Positions 52,001 to 60,420 of a DNA stretch of 64,000 nt are shown here, in pieces. The position numbers and the translations under genes were made by a program. The stretch comes from Parus major (taxonomy: Eukaryota; Chordata; Aves; Passeriformes; Paridae). The stretch covers positions 88,782,431 through 88,846,430 of the forward strand of contig NC_031768.1 in assembly GCF_001522545.3 (NCBI RefSeq). Direction: 5' to 3'. The notes under the pieces are model-generated. The model did no database searches. It was not told where the DNA came from and saw only the letters and a list, made by a program, of their open reading frames with translations. Position 1 is the stretch's first letter. The number at the start of each line of letters is the position of its first letter.

Positions 52001-53759
52001 TTCGGTGCTTGTTTAGCTGTTGTAATGTAAATTCAGCATGGTAAGCAAAATCTTAAAGAAACAGAGGTGAGAGATCAGAAATCTCTAAGCCTCTAGTTGT
52101 CAAAAACCACAAAAAATTTAACCGTGGAAGAATCATTCTATATATGTGAGCATTGTCTGTAGTTGCTCTGAGTCTCTGCTTTCATTGTCAGTCATTTTCA
52201 GAAAGTGGGTGTGAGGTTGATGTTTAACCTGGCATTTTATTTCTGGTCTGTATATTCTGTGCAGTTGTGAAGAGGTTGTGATGCCTCTGAAAAAAATGGT
52301 AAAACAAAATGAATGTTGTGCAATGTTGCTGTGTTCTCATCAGAATCAAGCAATTATTTATTGCCTAGAAAATTCAAGGACAGTTGAAGTGTCTGTTCCC
52401 GTAGCAGTGGCTGTGGACAGCTCCAAGGATGACAGTATTCCCCATGCGAGTATGACCAGTATAAGAAGGTAAAAGTTCACTTTTTTTTCACTTTTCACCT
52501 TTACTATTTCATTTCTGTACTATCTTAATTACCCATGCAGCAGAAATTGAACACAGTGGAGAAACTGCTATGTGGTTTTTTGGTTTTGTGGATTTTCCCT
52601 GACTTTGTCACATTAAACTCTGCAAGTGGGACAAAGGTCTAATAGCTTTTTCATAAATTCCTCTGTTTGTATTTAAAATATCTGCAATCTGACACAAGAC
52701 AGATGACATGTGTTTTTAAGATTGCTGATGAGGGGCTCTAACTCAGGATCAGAGATAATATTCTAGTAGTCATTTCAATTTTTCACTTTTTCAATCTTAT
52801 TTTGAATATTTCTAGGTCTGTAGGAGACTCCAGCAAACCTTTTTCAGCTTTAAGTGCCACGTCAGAAAGTGCCAAATTAACTTCTGTCAGCCAAAGACCA
52901 AAGGTGAGAGTGAAAAATCTTCAGCCAGAAAATTTTAATATGTTGTCGTAAAAGGGAAAAGATTATCATAAGATGGATGAAGGGAGGAGAGTTCTGTCCT
53001 GTTCTAAATATCCCAGGGCTATTATTAATCAGTTTGTGCCGGGTTGGATTACAGACAATTGGTAAGAAGAGGCCTGAGAACCAGTGACATTCATTATTTT
53101 CTGCCACAGTGTTGTTTATAAGTAACCCTTTTCTGCTGTGGCATCTTTGTGTGTTAGGACTGGAAACCTTTGGAAGTCTTTCCTGGTGGCTCCAGAGAAT
53201 CTCAAGTCATCATTATGATGGTGGACTCACAGTCAAAAGGCAGGCAAGCTCTTACCTAGCTGTTGCACAAGTCAGTTGCTGAAGGATGAATAAATCCAAA
53301 TGTAAAGAGAAAGCCCCAGTCTAGGTTGCTGACTCCTGATGTGCAAAGAAAAGGGAAGTCTGCAGTGAGATGCTTTCACAGGGAACTCTGCAGTGGTACA
53401 GTCTTATAAACCAGTCATAAGAGCTGTTTATAGGCTTGAAAGCAATCATGAGGACATATTAATAACCTGTTTCTAGGTGTCCAAAATAACCTAAATAAGG
53501 ACTGATAAAGAGAACAGAGTTAGGGTCCAGGACTTGCTATCCTGACAGCAAACTATACATCCTTAGAAGGGAAATTTGAAATTAAGGTAGATGTGGCTTG
53601 GTAGGTGGTGTGACTCCCTCCATGGTGCCAATGGCAGACAGCCCTAACACACAAGTCTGTGGAAATTAACTGCATATGAATCTCAATTGGTTTCTTCTTT
53701 TACAGGTAGAAAAGCAGAAAGAAGAAGGATGGTTTGCATTGTCAATGCATGTTATGTAA
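31007..53759 (+). CDS. SPICE1: SPICE1, spindle and centriole associated protein 1 (complete)
   Basis: SPICE1 (CCDC52) is a centriole and spindle protein needed for centriole duplication and chromosome congression. Seventeen coding exons join to 812 codons: 31007-31090, 31524-31571, 32687-32833, 36781-36883, 37602-37723, 39263-39348, 39644-39786, 40009-40149, 40877-41142, 44438-44569, 45197-45344, 46828-47052, 49121-49500, 50791-50962, 52369-52468, 52816-52903, 53706-53759. Phases agree at every junction; human SPICE1 has 855 residues. Conserved blocks include [58 protein letters not shown] and the C-terminal EEGWFALS. Predicted coiled-coil stretches lie at about 385-445, 625-647 and 684-710. 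The start ATG has G at -3 and sits in a CpG island. The coding sequence looks intact, with no stop or frameshift. Confidence 0.97.
31524..31571 (+). CDS. SPICE1: SPICE1 coding exon 2
   Basis: 48 nt, residues 29-44, reading [16 protein letters not shown]. It is strongly conserved with human SPICE1. The acceptor is CTGTTCGCAG and the donor GTAAGT, phase 0 to 0. Confidence 0.95.
32008..32057 (+). repeat. Inverted repeat, 20-bp arms with 10-nt loop
   Basis: Left arm 32008-32027 and right arm 32038-32057 pair along their whole length, with a single G-U pair in the SPICE1 sense strand. The arm core reads TTTATTGCAAAG opposite CTTTGCAATAAA. It lies in SPICE1 intron 2. Confidence 0.8.
32687..32833 (+). 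CDS. SPICE1: SPICE1 coding exon 3
   Basis: 147 nt, residues 45-93, a highly charged helical segment ([20 protein letters not shown]). The acceptor is TTTCTGTAG and the donor GTAAGA, phase 0 to 0. Confidence 0.95.
36781..36883 (+). CDS. SPICE1: SPICE1 coding exon 4
   Basis: 103 nt, residues 94-128, reading [20 protein letters not shown]. The acceptor is TACTTTCAG and the donor GTAGAA (sub-optimal). It leaves in phase 1. Confidence 0.94.
37602..37723 (+). CDS. SPICE1: SPICE1 coding exon 5
   Basis: 122 nt, residues 128-168, reading [20 protein letters not shown]. The acceptor is AATTCCTCTAG and the donor GTAATG. It leaves in phase 0. Confidence 0.94.
39263..39348 (+). CDS. SPICE1: SPICE1 coding exon 6
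   Basis: 86 nt, residues 169-197, an acidic stretch [14 protein letters not shown] followed by FKSSINSD. The acceptor is TCTTGAAAAG, with A at -3 (less common). The donor is GTCAGT and the exon leaves in phase 2. Confidence 0.9.
39644..39786 (+). CDS. SPICE1: SPICE1 coding exon 7
   Basis: 143 nt, residues 197-245, reading [20 protein letters not shown], which parallels human FLQQLTEENSELISKLW. The acceptor is TTGAATGTAG and the donor GTGGGA. It leaves in phase 1. Confidence 0.92.
40009..40149 (+). CDS. SPICE1: SPICE1 coding exon 8
   Basis: 141 nt, residues 245-292, reading [20 protein letters not shown]. The acceptor is TTTAAATCAG. The only in-phase donor is the weak GTTTAG. The exon is phase 1 on both sides, so skipping it would keep the frame. 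Confidence 0.85.
40877..41142 (+). CDS. SPICE1: SPICE1 coding exon 9
   Basis: 266 nt, residues 292-380. It includes [20 protein letters not shown] and [20 protein letters not shown], both strongly conserved. The acceptor is CCCCTTCAG and the donor GTGAGA. It leaves in phase 0. Confidence 0.95.
44438..44569 (+). CDS. SPICE1: SPICE1 coding exon 10
   Basis: 132 nt, residues 381-424, coiled-coil forming, reading [19 protein letters not shown]. The acceptor is CCCTCTTTAG and the donor GTACTG. Phase 0 to 0. Confidence 0.95.
45197..45344 (+). CDS. SPICE1: SPICE1 coding exon 11
   Basis: 148 nt, residues 425-474, reading [20 protein letters not shown]. It extends the coiled coil of exon 10. The acceptor is CCTCCTTTAG and the donor GTGCGT. 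It leaves in phase 1. Confidence 0.94.
45345..49120. other. SPICE1 introns 11 and 12
   Basis: Introns 45345-46827 and 47053-49120. Intron 11 has a CpG-richer patch (about 45490-45850) overlapping a 142-codon antisense frame, and a run of 24 T (46299-46322). Intron 12 has a 14-bp tandem duplication, TGAAAAATACATGA twice, at 48582-48609. No family was recognised. Confidence 0.55.
46828..47052 (+). CDS. SPICE1: SPICE1 coding exon 12
   Basis: 225 nt, residues 474-549. It contains [10 protein letters not shown] and [20 protein letters not shown], clear SPICE1 signatures. The acceptor is TTTTTCTGTAG and the donor GTGAGA. Phase 1 to 1. Confidence 0.95.
49121..49500 (+). CDS. SPICE1: SPICE1 coding exon 13
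   Basis: 380 nt, residues 549-675, the largest and least conserved exon. Its clear match is the helical [20 protein letters not shown] near residues 626-645. The acceptor is ATGTTTGCAG and the donor GTCAGA. It leaves in phase 0. Confidence 0.9.
50791..50962 (+). CDS. SPICE1: SPICE1 coding exon 14
   Basis: 172 nt, residues 676-733, reading [20 protein letters not shown], almost identical to human. The acceptor (TTATCCAAGTAG) has a poor pyrimidine tract. The donor is GTAAGT and the exon leaves in phase 1. Confidence 0.93.
51240..51421 (+). mobile_element. CR1-type LINE 3' end
   Basis: Plus-oriented CR1 3' terminal sequence: AGGAACTTCTTCACAGAAAG, GGGAGGTGGTGGAGTCAGCA, TCCCTAGAGGTTCTTAAGAC, then ending with TTGATTCTGTGATAG, the CR1-type terminal repeat. 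Confidence 0.88.
52369..52468 (+). CDS. SPICE1: SPICE1 coding exon 15
   Basis: 100 nt, residues 733-766, reading RTVEVSVP, which matches human RTIEVSIP, and ending in the TSIR(R) equivalent of human NTRR. The acceptor is TTATTGCCTAG and the donor GTAAAA. It leaves in phase 2. Confidence 0.88.
52816..52903 (+). CDS. SPICE1: SPICE1 coding exon 16
   Basis: 88 nt, residues 766-795, a serine-rich segment reading [20 protein letters not shown]. The acceptor is ATATTTCTAG and the donor GTGAGA. It leaves in phase 0. Confidence 0.9.
53706..53759 (+). CDS. SPICE1: SPICE1 terminal coding exon 17
   Basis: Encodes the final 17 residues, [17 protein letters not shown], then TAA. The EEGWFALS motif is the conserved SPICE1 C-terminus. 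The acceptor is CTTCTTTTACAG. Confidence 0.95.
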   Translation, partial: VEKQKEEGWFALSMHVM

Positions 53760-53811
53760 AGGAAGCTGAGCTCAAGTCCTGTATTTTTAAAATATTTTTT
53801 AATGAACTACA

Positions 53812-53817
53812 AATAAA
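53812..53817 (+). promoter_or_regulatory. SPICE1: Polyadenylation signal AATAAA of SPICE1
   Basis: A canonical hexamer lies 53 nt after the SPICE1 stop codon, in A/T-rich DNA. It implies a very short 3' UTR. Another AATAAA near 54130 could serve as an alternative site. Confidence 0.6.
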
Positions 53818-55284
53818 TCACAATCTCTCCCTACAGATGTACAGTTTAACTGTGAAGTGTTTTCATGTCAGTGCCATTAGTATGTAAAGGTCCACATGCT
53901 TATTGTATTTGTGCCCTACAGAGCACTCTAGGAAGCCCTGGGAATGAGTTTCTGAGCTGGACACACTGCTGTGATCTTACACCTTTTCACCAAAAAATAC
54001 CCTTCATCAGGTGGGAAACTCAGGCTGCTGCAGCTTTACAAGTGAGCACCTTGATACCTCTGTTAGGTATGCTGAAGGCAGGAGGTTTTGGAAATTGCCT
54101 GTGAAACTTTCTGGAGCATTGATATGGGAATAAAATATCAGGAAGAACTGAGTTGAGGGAAGGGTACCTGTGTTGAAAAGGAGCCTGGAGATTAGGAAGC
54201 CAGTCTGTTTCTGGTCGATAAAGATTTGCATCAGAAAGGATTTGTTCCTTCTGTGGTTTACAGTTGCTCCCAAAAGTTGTGTTTTCTGTGCAGTTAACAT
54301 GTTAGAGATTGCATCTGGAGGATTGCTTTTCAAAAATCTCATTTAATATTTTTATAGTAAATATGAAGTGACTATTTGGAGTTGAAATCAGAATCTTTGC
54401 ATGCTGTGTACTAAGGTATATGCTCTTTGATAAAACAGAAAACTGATAACATTCACGTATTAAGCTGGTGTGCTGTGTGTTAATGTAATATTCTAATGAC
54501 CATGGGTCTTATATTTGTTTTATTTTACTTTTTAAAGTAGTCATTATTTTATTACTAATAATTACCTAATTTTAAGACTGAGGAAATGCTTTGTTATCTG
54601 TTCCTTATCTCGTAGTAAACCCTGCCAAAAGCATTTATGATGGAGATCTAGAAAATGAAAATAATTTGCAATTTCCCATCACCTCCTCCACAGCCTGTGA
54701 CTTCCTGTGGTTCAGGCTGGGGTCACACACTGCTCTGTGGCTAGAAGTCAGCTGCCCCTGGGATGTCATGGAAGAGTGTTTGCTGGAATACTGAAGGCTA
54801 GTAAAGCTCAAGGCAGTGTCTGAGAAACTGCTAGTGTGGGAAGTTTTATGGGGGGGTTGGTTTTTTGTCTATTCTACACCAAGAAACAAACTGTTGCTAA
54901 AATTTGACTCAACAACTTGGGCTTTGCTGTCTGATAAGCAGACTGGCCTGTACCTGTCTGAAACAAAATGCTGACTTTCATGAGACTTACATCTACTCCT
55001 GCAGGGAGGTAGTCTTCCTGCACACCTGTTGCAGGCAATCAGATTTTATATTTCTTTGTGTGCACATCTGTCCATAAAAGTATGCTTGGTCTCACCTCCT
55101 ACTGACCACAAGTCTCATCTGAGTGAATCCCTGCTCTCAGTGCCCTGCAGCAAGGCTGAGTTTTTGTCCCTAGCTGTATCTCAGTGAAATACCCAGCTGT
55201 AATATCCTTCTGTCTGGTGGTCCCAGCAGTGAAGGGAAAGAAGAAAAAACAACTCCATTTGTCTTCACAGCGTCAGTATTAAAT

Positions 55285-55443
55285 GGGCACAGCACCAAGC
55301 CTGACAGAGTTCAAGCAGTGATTGGACAATACTCTCAGATACATGGTGTGGTTCTTAGGACTGTCCTGTGCAGGGCCAGGAGCTGGAATTCAGTGATCCT
55401 TGTGGGTCTCTTGCGATGCTGAGTATCCAATGATTCTATGATC
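55285..55443 (+). mobile_element. CR1-type LINE 3' end
   Basis: Matches the 3' terminus of a CR1 subfamily: GACAGAGTTCAAGCAGTG, ACATGGTGTGGTTCTTAG, GTCCTGTGCAGGGCCAGGAG, CTTGTGGGTCTC, ending CCAATGATTCTATGATC. Confidence 0.85.
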
Positions 55444-56589
55444 TTTTGCATGTAGAAACTTAAAGCTTTTCAGATCACTTCCTTCTCTCAAATGTGAAGG
55501 GAAGCTAAAAAAGATTAATAGCCTGACATCACAAAGAACTTGCTTCCTTAGAAAAACCTCCTTGGAAAAAATTCAGTTTCATCTCCCCTTCAGAAAATAT
55601 GGGTGGGATTCAGGAGAGATTAAAAAGAATATATATAGCAGCAGAAATTTGAAAGTGGCAGCAGGTGGCTGGAAAACTGCAGGGAGGAGGGGAAAGCAGG
55701 AATGTCTGGTCAGAAGCCAGAACAAGGGCAAGTCTGCACAAAGCTGGTGTCGCTGGGTGGTTTGGCTGCAGCTGCTTTGCTCTTCAGAGAGCTGCTGCCA
55801 GCTGAAAGGGATAATGCTTGACCACTTCAAACTCCCTGTTTCCTGTTGCAAATCTGAGGAGAAGAGAGATCTGCACATCTCTTTTGCTGCTTTCTTTCTG
55901 TGTTTCAAGTATTACTACATCTCCATGTCCTGTCTGCTTCCTGTTTGCTGTTTCAGGGTGGAGCCAAGTCCATGTGTGATGATTGTGCACCTTCCATTAG
56001 TCAGTGAGTGGCAGAGGTTTAGGCTGCCAGGTGTGCTGTTTGGCTGCCTTCCTCCTTCACCTCTCCCAGGTCACGCTGAAGTGGTTGAAGTTTGATGTGT
56101 GACAGCAGCAGCTCACAGAAATGTACTTTGGAGTCCAGCATGAAAGTGAAGATAATGTGGGCTTAGGGTGAATAAGGTGACTTGAGATTCAGTTTCATTT
56201 TGTCTCCAAAGCTCAACACAAGCCTGAAGAGAAAAAGCTACTGGCAAATTTAAAAGAGAGTATATGTGTTTGAAGGGAGATGCTTGGTAGTGAAAGTGTT
56301 TCTCTGAAGAGTGAGTTCCCCTGGTAATGCTTTGTAGAAAATCTGTGAGAAATCCCAGGACAGAAGTCCTCTCTCTCTGTCCAGTGGTGTTCCCAAACAG
56401 GAGATCAGTGTTGTCCTCCTGCTGCAGCTGTCACATTCCCCCATGTGCCATCAGCTTGCAGAAGTTTTGTCATGTGAGGCTTAGGCTTGGGGCAATTTAC
56501 TTGCATGTGTTTTGAGGCCCAGCACAAGTAAAGGTCAAATGGCACCTCCTTTTAAAATATCCATGATTTTAAAGGAGAGATTTATCCTC

Positions 56590-56734
56590 TTTTATCCTCT
56601 TTAGCCTCTGCAACCACTGCACTTGCTAATAGTTAATCTGAAGAAGGCTGTTGGAACATCTTTCTTCTTTTTGATTTGCTTTGAGGTTGTAAAACTTCAT
56701 CATGACCTAAAACTTTGATCTTTTATTAAAACAT
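56590..56734 (+). repeat. Duplicated 145-bp segment, copy A
   Basis: About 95% identical to 58784-58929. Differences are a few substitutions and a 2-nt gap (AAGAAGGCTG against AAGAAGGGGCTG). It is flanked by a direct repeat: 26 nt at 56559-56584 and the same with an extra 8 nt at 56737-56770. This looks like a target-site duplication. Confidence 0.9.
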
Positions 56735-56754
56735 GTATCCATGATTTTAAACTA

Positions 56755-56835
56755 GCAAAGGAGAGATTTAGGTTAGATGTTAGGAAGAAATTCTTTGCTC
56801 AAAGTATGGTGAGTCTGTGGGCATCAGGCTGGATG
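56755..56835 (+). mobile_element. CR1-like internal fragment
   Basis: The run AGGAGAGATTTAGGTTAGAT then GTTAGGAAGAAATTCTTTGC is characteristic of the CR1 3' region in plus orientation. The fragment is short and ends without the terminal repeat. Confidence 0.55.
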
Positions 56836-58783
56836 CAAAAGGTGAGGGCTGGGAATGACACCAGCCTCTGTGCCTTACAGAAATGCTCCTCTAACCAGTC
56901 AAATGCCACATAATTTCAAATGCATCTTTAGCTGAATGAGGGAGAGATTCTGCCTAAATTGAGAGATGTTTGTAAATCCTTTGTTGGATTTTCTGGATGA
57001 GGTTGATATAAAGGGGAAGAGATGTCAGCTGGGTAGCTGGAAACAGTTTGTGTGGAAACAAGTAATGGATGCATCAAGTACTCCCAGACCAAGCCTGGTA
57101 ACTCTGCTATGTTCAGAGAAGTCTCTGAAAAGCTGTAGTTCCCAGGGCTAACAAATTCACAGCAAAACGATTTGTTGGTCAACAGGAAAGAAGCCAACAG
57201 TACTTGTCTTTTCTTTGTAAATTCCTCAAATAAGTAATTTTCCACACTCCTCTGGCTGCCATTAAGCTAAGCTCTGGCACTTTGATGAGTTTTCAGGTTT
57301 TTATCAACAAGTCATCTTGGACTTTTCTGCTTTCCTTCACTAACTGACTTCTGTTTCACCACTTTTTCAGTTTATTGGTTTCCTTATGGCAGGATATCCA
57401 GAAACAACTCCCCAAATTTATCAGAGTAAATAGGGACAGGAAAGCATGAGGCATCCAATTTAATATTTAATAAATGGGCTATTCCCACACCACTCACAGA
57501 GTCTAGGAAGGAAATCATGCTTTAAAGGTTTTTTGAACATGCTATAAAAAGTTTTACTAATATTCTTTCAGAAAAATGTAAACAGGAAAGCAGCATAAAG
57601 CTTGCCTCAGGAGAGGCTAATTAGGAGATACAATAGAAATATTAGTTAGAAGTCCTTGATGAGAAGGGAGAAGGAAACAAATCTCGCATATCACAGTGTA
57701 ATGATCTAGTGCTTGATGATAGGAAATGAGAAGCAGATAAACAGGAAAAAGAGGAAGGAGCTGGCAGTGGGAGTAAGGTGGGGAAAGAACAGCTCACCCA
57801 GAGCAGCTACTGTGGGAGGCTCTGATAGACAAGATTAACAATGGGGGCAGGAAAACAAGTTTAAAGAGGACTTCATTTCAAGTAAATCTTGGGTCAAACG
57901 AGAATAATTAGCCATCCATCAACTCTTGTGGCAAAAGGAAAATATTGGCTTAATTTTAATGGCATTTTCATTGCTTCATTTATGTAACTGTGCTCCCTTA
58001 TTGCCCTCCAGTGTATATAAATTAACACATTGTTTTTTTCATACACAGATTTTGATCAGTTAAAAGCAAACTCTGAATAATCCAAGGCGGGAGAGGGTCT
58101 CTCAGTCAAGTTCTTGCAGTGCTTTGCAGACCAGTGTGCTTAATTGAAGGTATTTCAGCTCCAGTTTACATGTCCATTAAGTTGCCTTCCACAATTTAGG
58201 ATGTAGTGGCACAGGGGCTTCCTCTACTGACCAACAGTAGCCAAGAAAGCAGTATTATAGGAAAGTAACTAAGGTGAATCATGAGTTTGTACTAATGCAG
58301 CTCCTGTTTTGTGGGTCACTGGGTTAGTTTTTTGAGGTTTTTTTCCTGCATTTAAGCTTTTCCTTTCTTCCCCCAAGTCTCACAGGGTGCCCTTGATGAT
58401 TCTCTCCAGCCCATTTCATTGTAACTTCCTCTAATCACCCCAAGAGTGCTCCTGTTTTGTGCTGGTAACTCATAAATACATTACTCAGCAGTGATCTGTG
58501 CTCCAACCTGATCAGCTGGGCTGGACCCTTAGATTTCCTCTGCCACTGCCAGTCATGGCTTATTCCACCATCTCTGCAGCGATGGAAGATCCTGATGTTC
58601 TCTAGGTAGCTCACCTTTTCTGCACAAAGGTGACATTATAGCACTATCCCTGTTTTCTTCCCACACCCATGTTTACAGGGCTATTTACTGTTCTTTCCTC
58701 TGGCATGATTAAAAGAACCAGTCTTTCTTTGTAACAATATTGAATATTGTTATCAAGTCACCTTAGCTCACAATTACTGCAGC

Positions 58784-58929
58784 TTTTATCCTCTCTAGAC
58801 TCTGCAACCACTGCACTTGCTAATAGTTAATCTGAAGAAGGGGCTGTTGGAACATCTTTCTTCTTTTTGATTTGCTTTGAGGTTGTAAAACTTCATCATG
58901 ACCTAAAACTTTGATCTTTATTACAACAT
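58784..58929 (+). repeat. Duplicated 145-bp segment, copy B
   Basis: Same orientation as copy A, 2.2 kb downstream. It has no obvious flanking direct repeat, so it may be the donor. Just upstream (58732-58752) is a palindrome with TAACAATATT arms around a single G. Confidence 0.9.
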
Positions 58930-59629
58930 AAAAGACACAGAAACGTTTGAGAATATCAGAAGATGATGATTCCTGTGTTAAGCCATTGGGCATCAGAGTG
59001 GCATTGACATCTGTTACAAAGGAAATATTTACTTATTTACTGATATTAAGTATTTATCTACTGTTCTGTAAATGGACTCTCTGGTTCTAAAAACAAAAAC
59101 CTGACTGGAGATCTTCCTGGTTGTTGATTTCTGACTTAGGAAACTGAAACTCCAGAAGTCTCAAATGCTCTTCACATTACATTGGTAAGATACTTAATAT
59201 CCTGGGCAGACTAATGGAGAGGGTGGTAAAAAGTTCAGTTATTAAGCCTGAATGTGGTACACTAGAGGACACTTTATGGAAAAGAGCTTTTTCAAAATAA
59301 GGAAAATTGGTTTCAGTGTTTGAAGAGCTTACACATCAGACTGATAAAGGCAACCGTGTAGATGCCATCAAAGCCCAAGGGGGCATCGTGCAGGGAGGAC
59401 TTGACTGACGTTGGGCTTTCCAAGCCTACTTTTTGCAGTATTCCTACTTCCCAGGTGCATTGAATGAAGACAGCCACCAGCCCTTCCCGGTGGGCAGTCG
59501 CAGGAAGCCCGGCCGCCTTGTAGTGTCCAGTTAAAATTCCAGCGCTCTCGCTCAGCCGTGCGGCGAGTTCTCCAGTGATCCGAAAAAAACTACCAAGGCC
59601 TGAAGGCATCCGGCAGACCGACAAAGAGG

Positions 59630-60420
59630 CTGCGGCGGCCAGTCAGGCGGTAAACCTGGAAGTTTTGAACTGGAATAAGTGGAAACATGATCTACCGGCG
59701 GTGTGGGGTGGGAAAGGGCCGTTTCCCACACCAGCGGCGGAGACAACCCCGCAGGTGCCAGAGCGGGGGGAGACCAGCGGGCCTGTCCCTCCGCGCCCCG
59801 CTGAGGGGGACGAGGACAAAGGGGGCTGCCAGATCCTCTCCGGCCCCCTTCGCCGGAGGAGGAGCTGCGGGGCAGGCAGCGGCAGGCTCCCCTGGCAGCC
59901 CCCGCCCCTCACAGCGCGGCTCCCGCGCTGCTCCCGGGGCGGGGCGAGGAACGACCCCGCGGTGTGGGGCGGCGCGGGCTGTTCCCGACGGGAATGCTCG
60001 GCGGCGCGTCCGTGAGGGGCCGCGCGGGCTGCCGGCATGTCGGGACCGCGCTGCCCAGGGTGCGCCCAGCCCTGCGCGTCGCCGCGGCTGCTGCCCTGCC
60101 TGCACTCGCTGTGCGAGCCCTGCCTGCGGCGGCTCGGGCCGCCTGCGGGAGCGCCGGGCGCCGCCCGCCCCGTCCTGTGCCCGGTGTGCGACGCCGAGCT
60201 GTCGCTGCCGGCCGGCGGCGTGGGGCAGCTCCCCCCCGACTGCCTGGCCGGGAGCCGCGCCGGGGCCGCGGCCGGGTGCGACCTCTGCGCCGACGGGGCG
60301 GCGGCCGGGCGGTGCCTGACCTGCGGCGTCCGCCTGTGCCGCTTCTGCTGCCGGGCGCACAGGTGAGGGGCGGTGGGGCCGCGACACGGGGACACCGCGG
60401 CTGGGGGGCGGCGGGCAGGG
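59630..60420 (+). promoter_or_regulatory. TRIM45: TRIM45 promoter CpG island
   Basis: A strongly CpG-dense block starts about 400 nt before the TRIM45 ATG and covers exon 1. It contains GC boxes such as GGGGCGGGGC near 59936. An upstream out-of-frame ATG at 59687 opens a frame that overlaps the main start. Whether it is transcribed depends on the unknown start site. Confidence 0.7.
60037..60362 (+). CDS. TRIM45: TRIM45 coding exon 1 (RING and B-box 1)
   Basis: Residues 1-109. The start ATG has G at -3. Only five residues precede the first RING cysteine, and the spacer between RING cysteine pairs 29 and 48 is 18 residues, much shorter than human. The donor is GTGAGG in phase 2, inside the HR|RQKK junction that is conserved with human. 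Confidence 0.93.

Larger units (their letters stand above)
49501..53705. other. SPICE1 introns 13 to 16
   Basis: Introns 49501-50790, 50963-52368, 52469-52815 and 52904-53705. Intron 14 carries a CR1 fragment and an imperfect tandem duplication of about 27 bp at 51578-51630 (TTCCATCAG, CTTGCTCAGTT repeated). Nothing else was recognised. Confidence 0.6.
53818..59630. other. Intergenic region between SPICE1 and TRIM45
   Basis: Gene-poor DNA. It contains two CR1 fragments, a 145-bp segment present twice in the same orientation (56590-56734 and 58784-58929), a 21-bp palindrome (58732-58752), and an exon-like 45-nt island at 59140-59184. No CFAP44 sequence was recognised, though that gene follows SPICE1 in human. 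Confidence 0.55.

Noticed and set aside
55562..56095. 177-codon frame downstream of SPICE1
   Set aside because: Residue composition looks random and no family is recognised; next to CR1 sequence.
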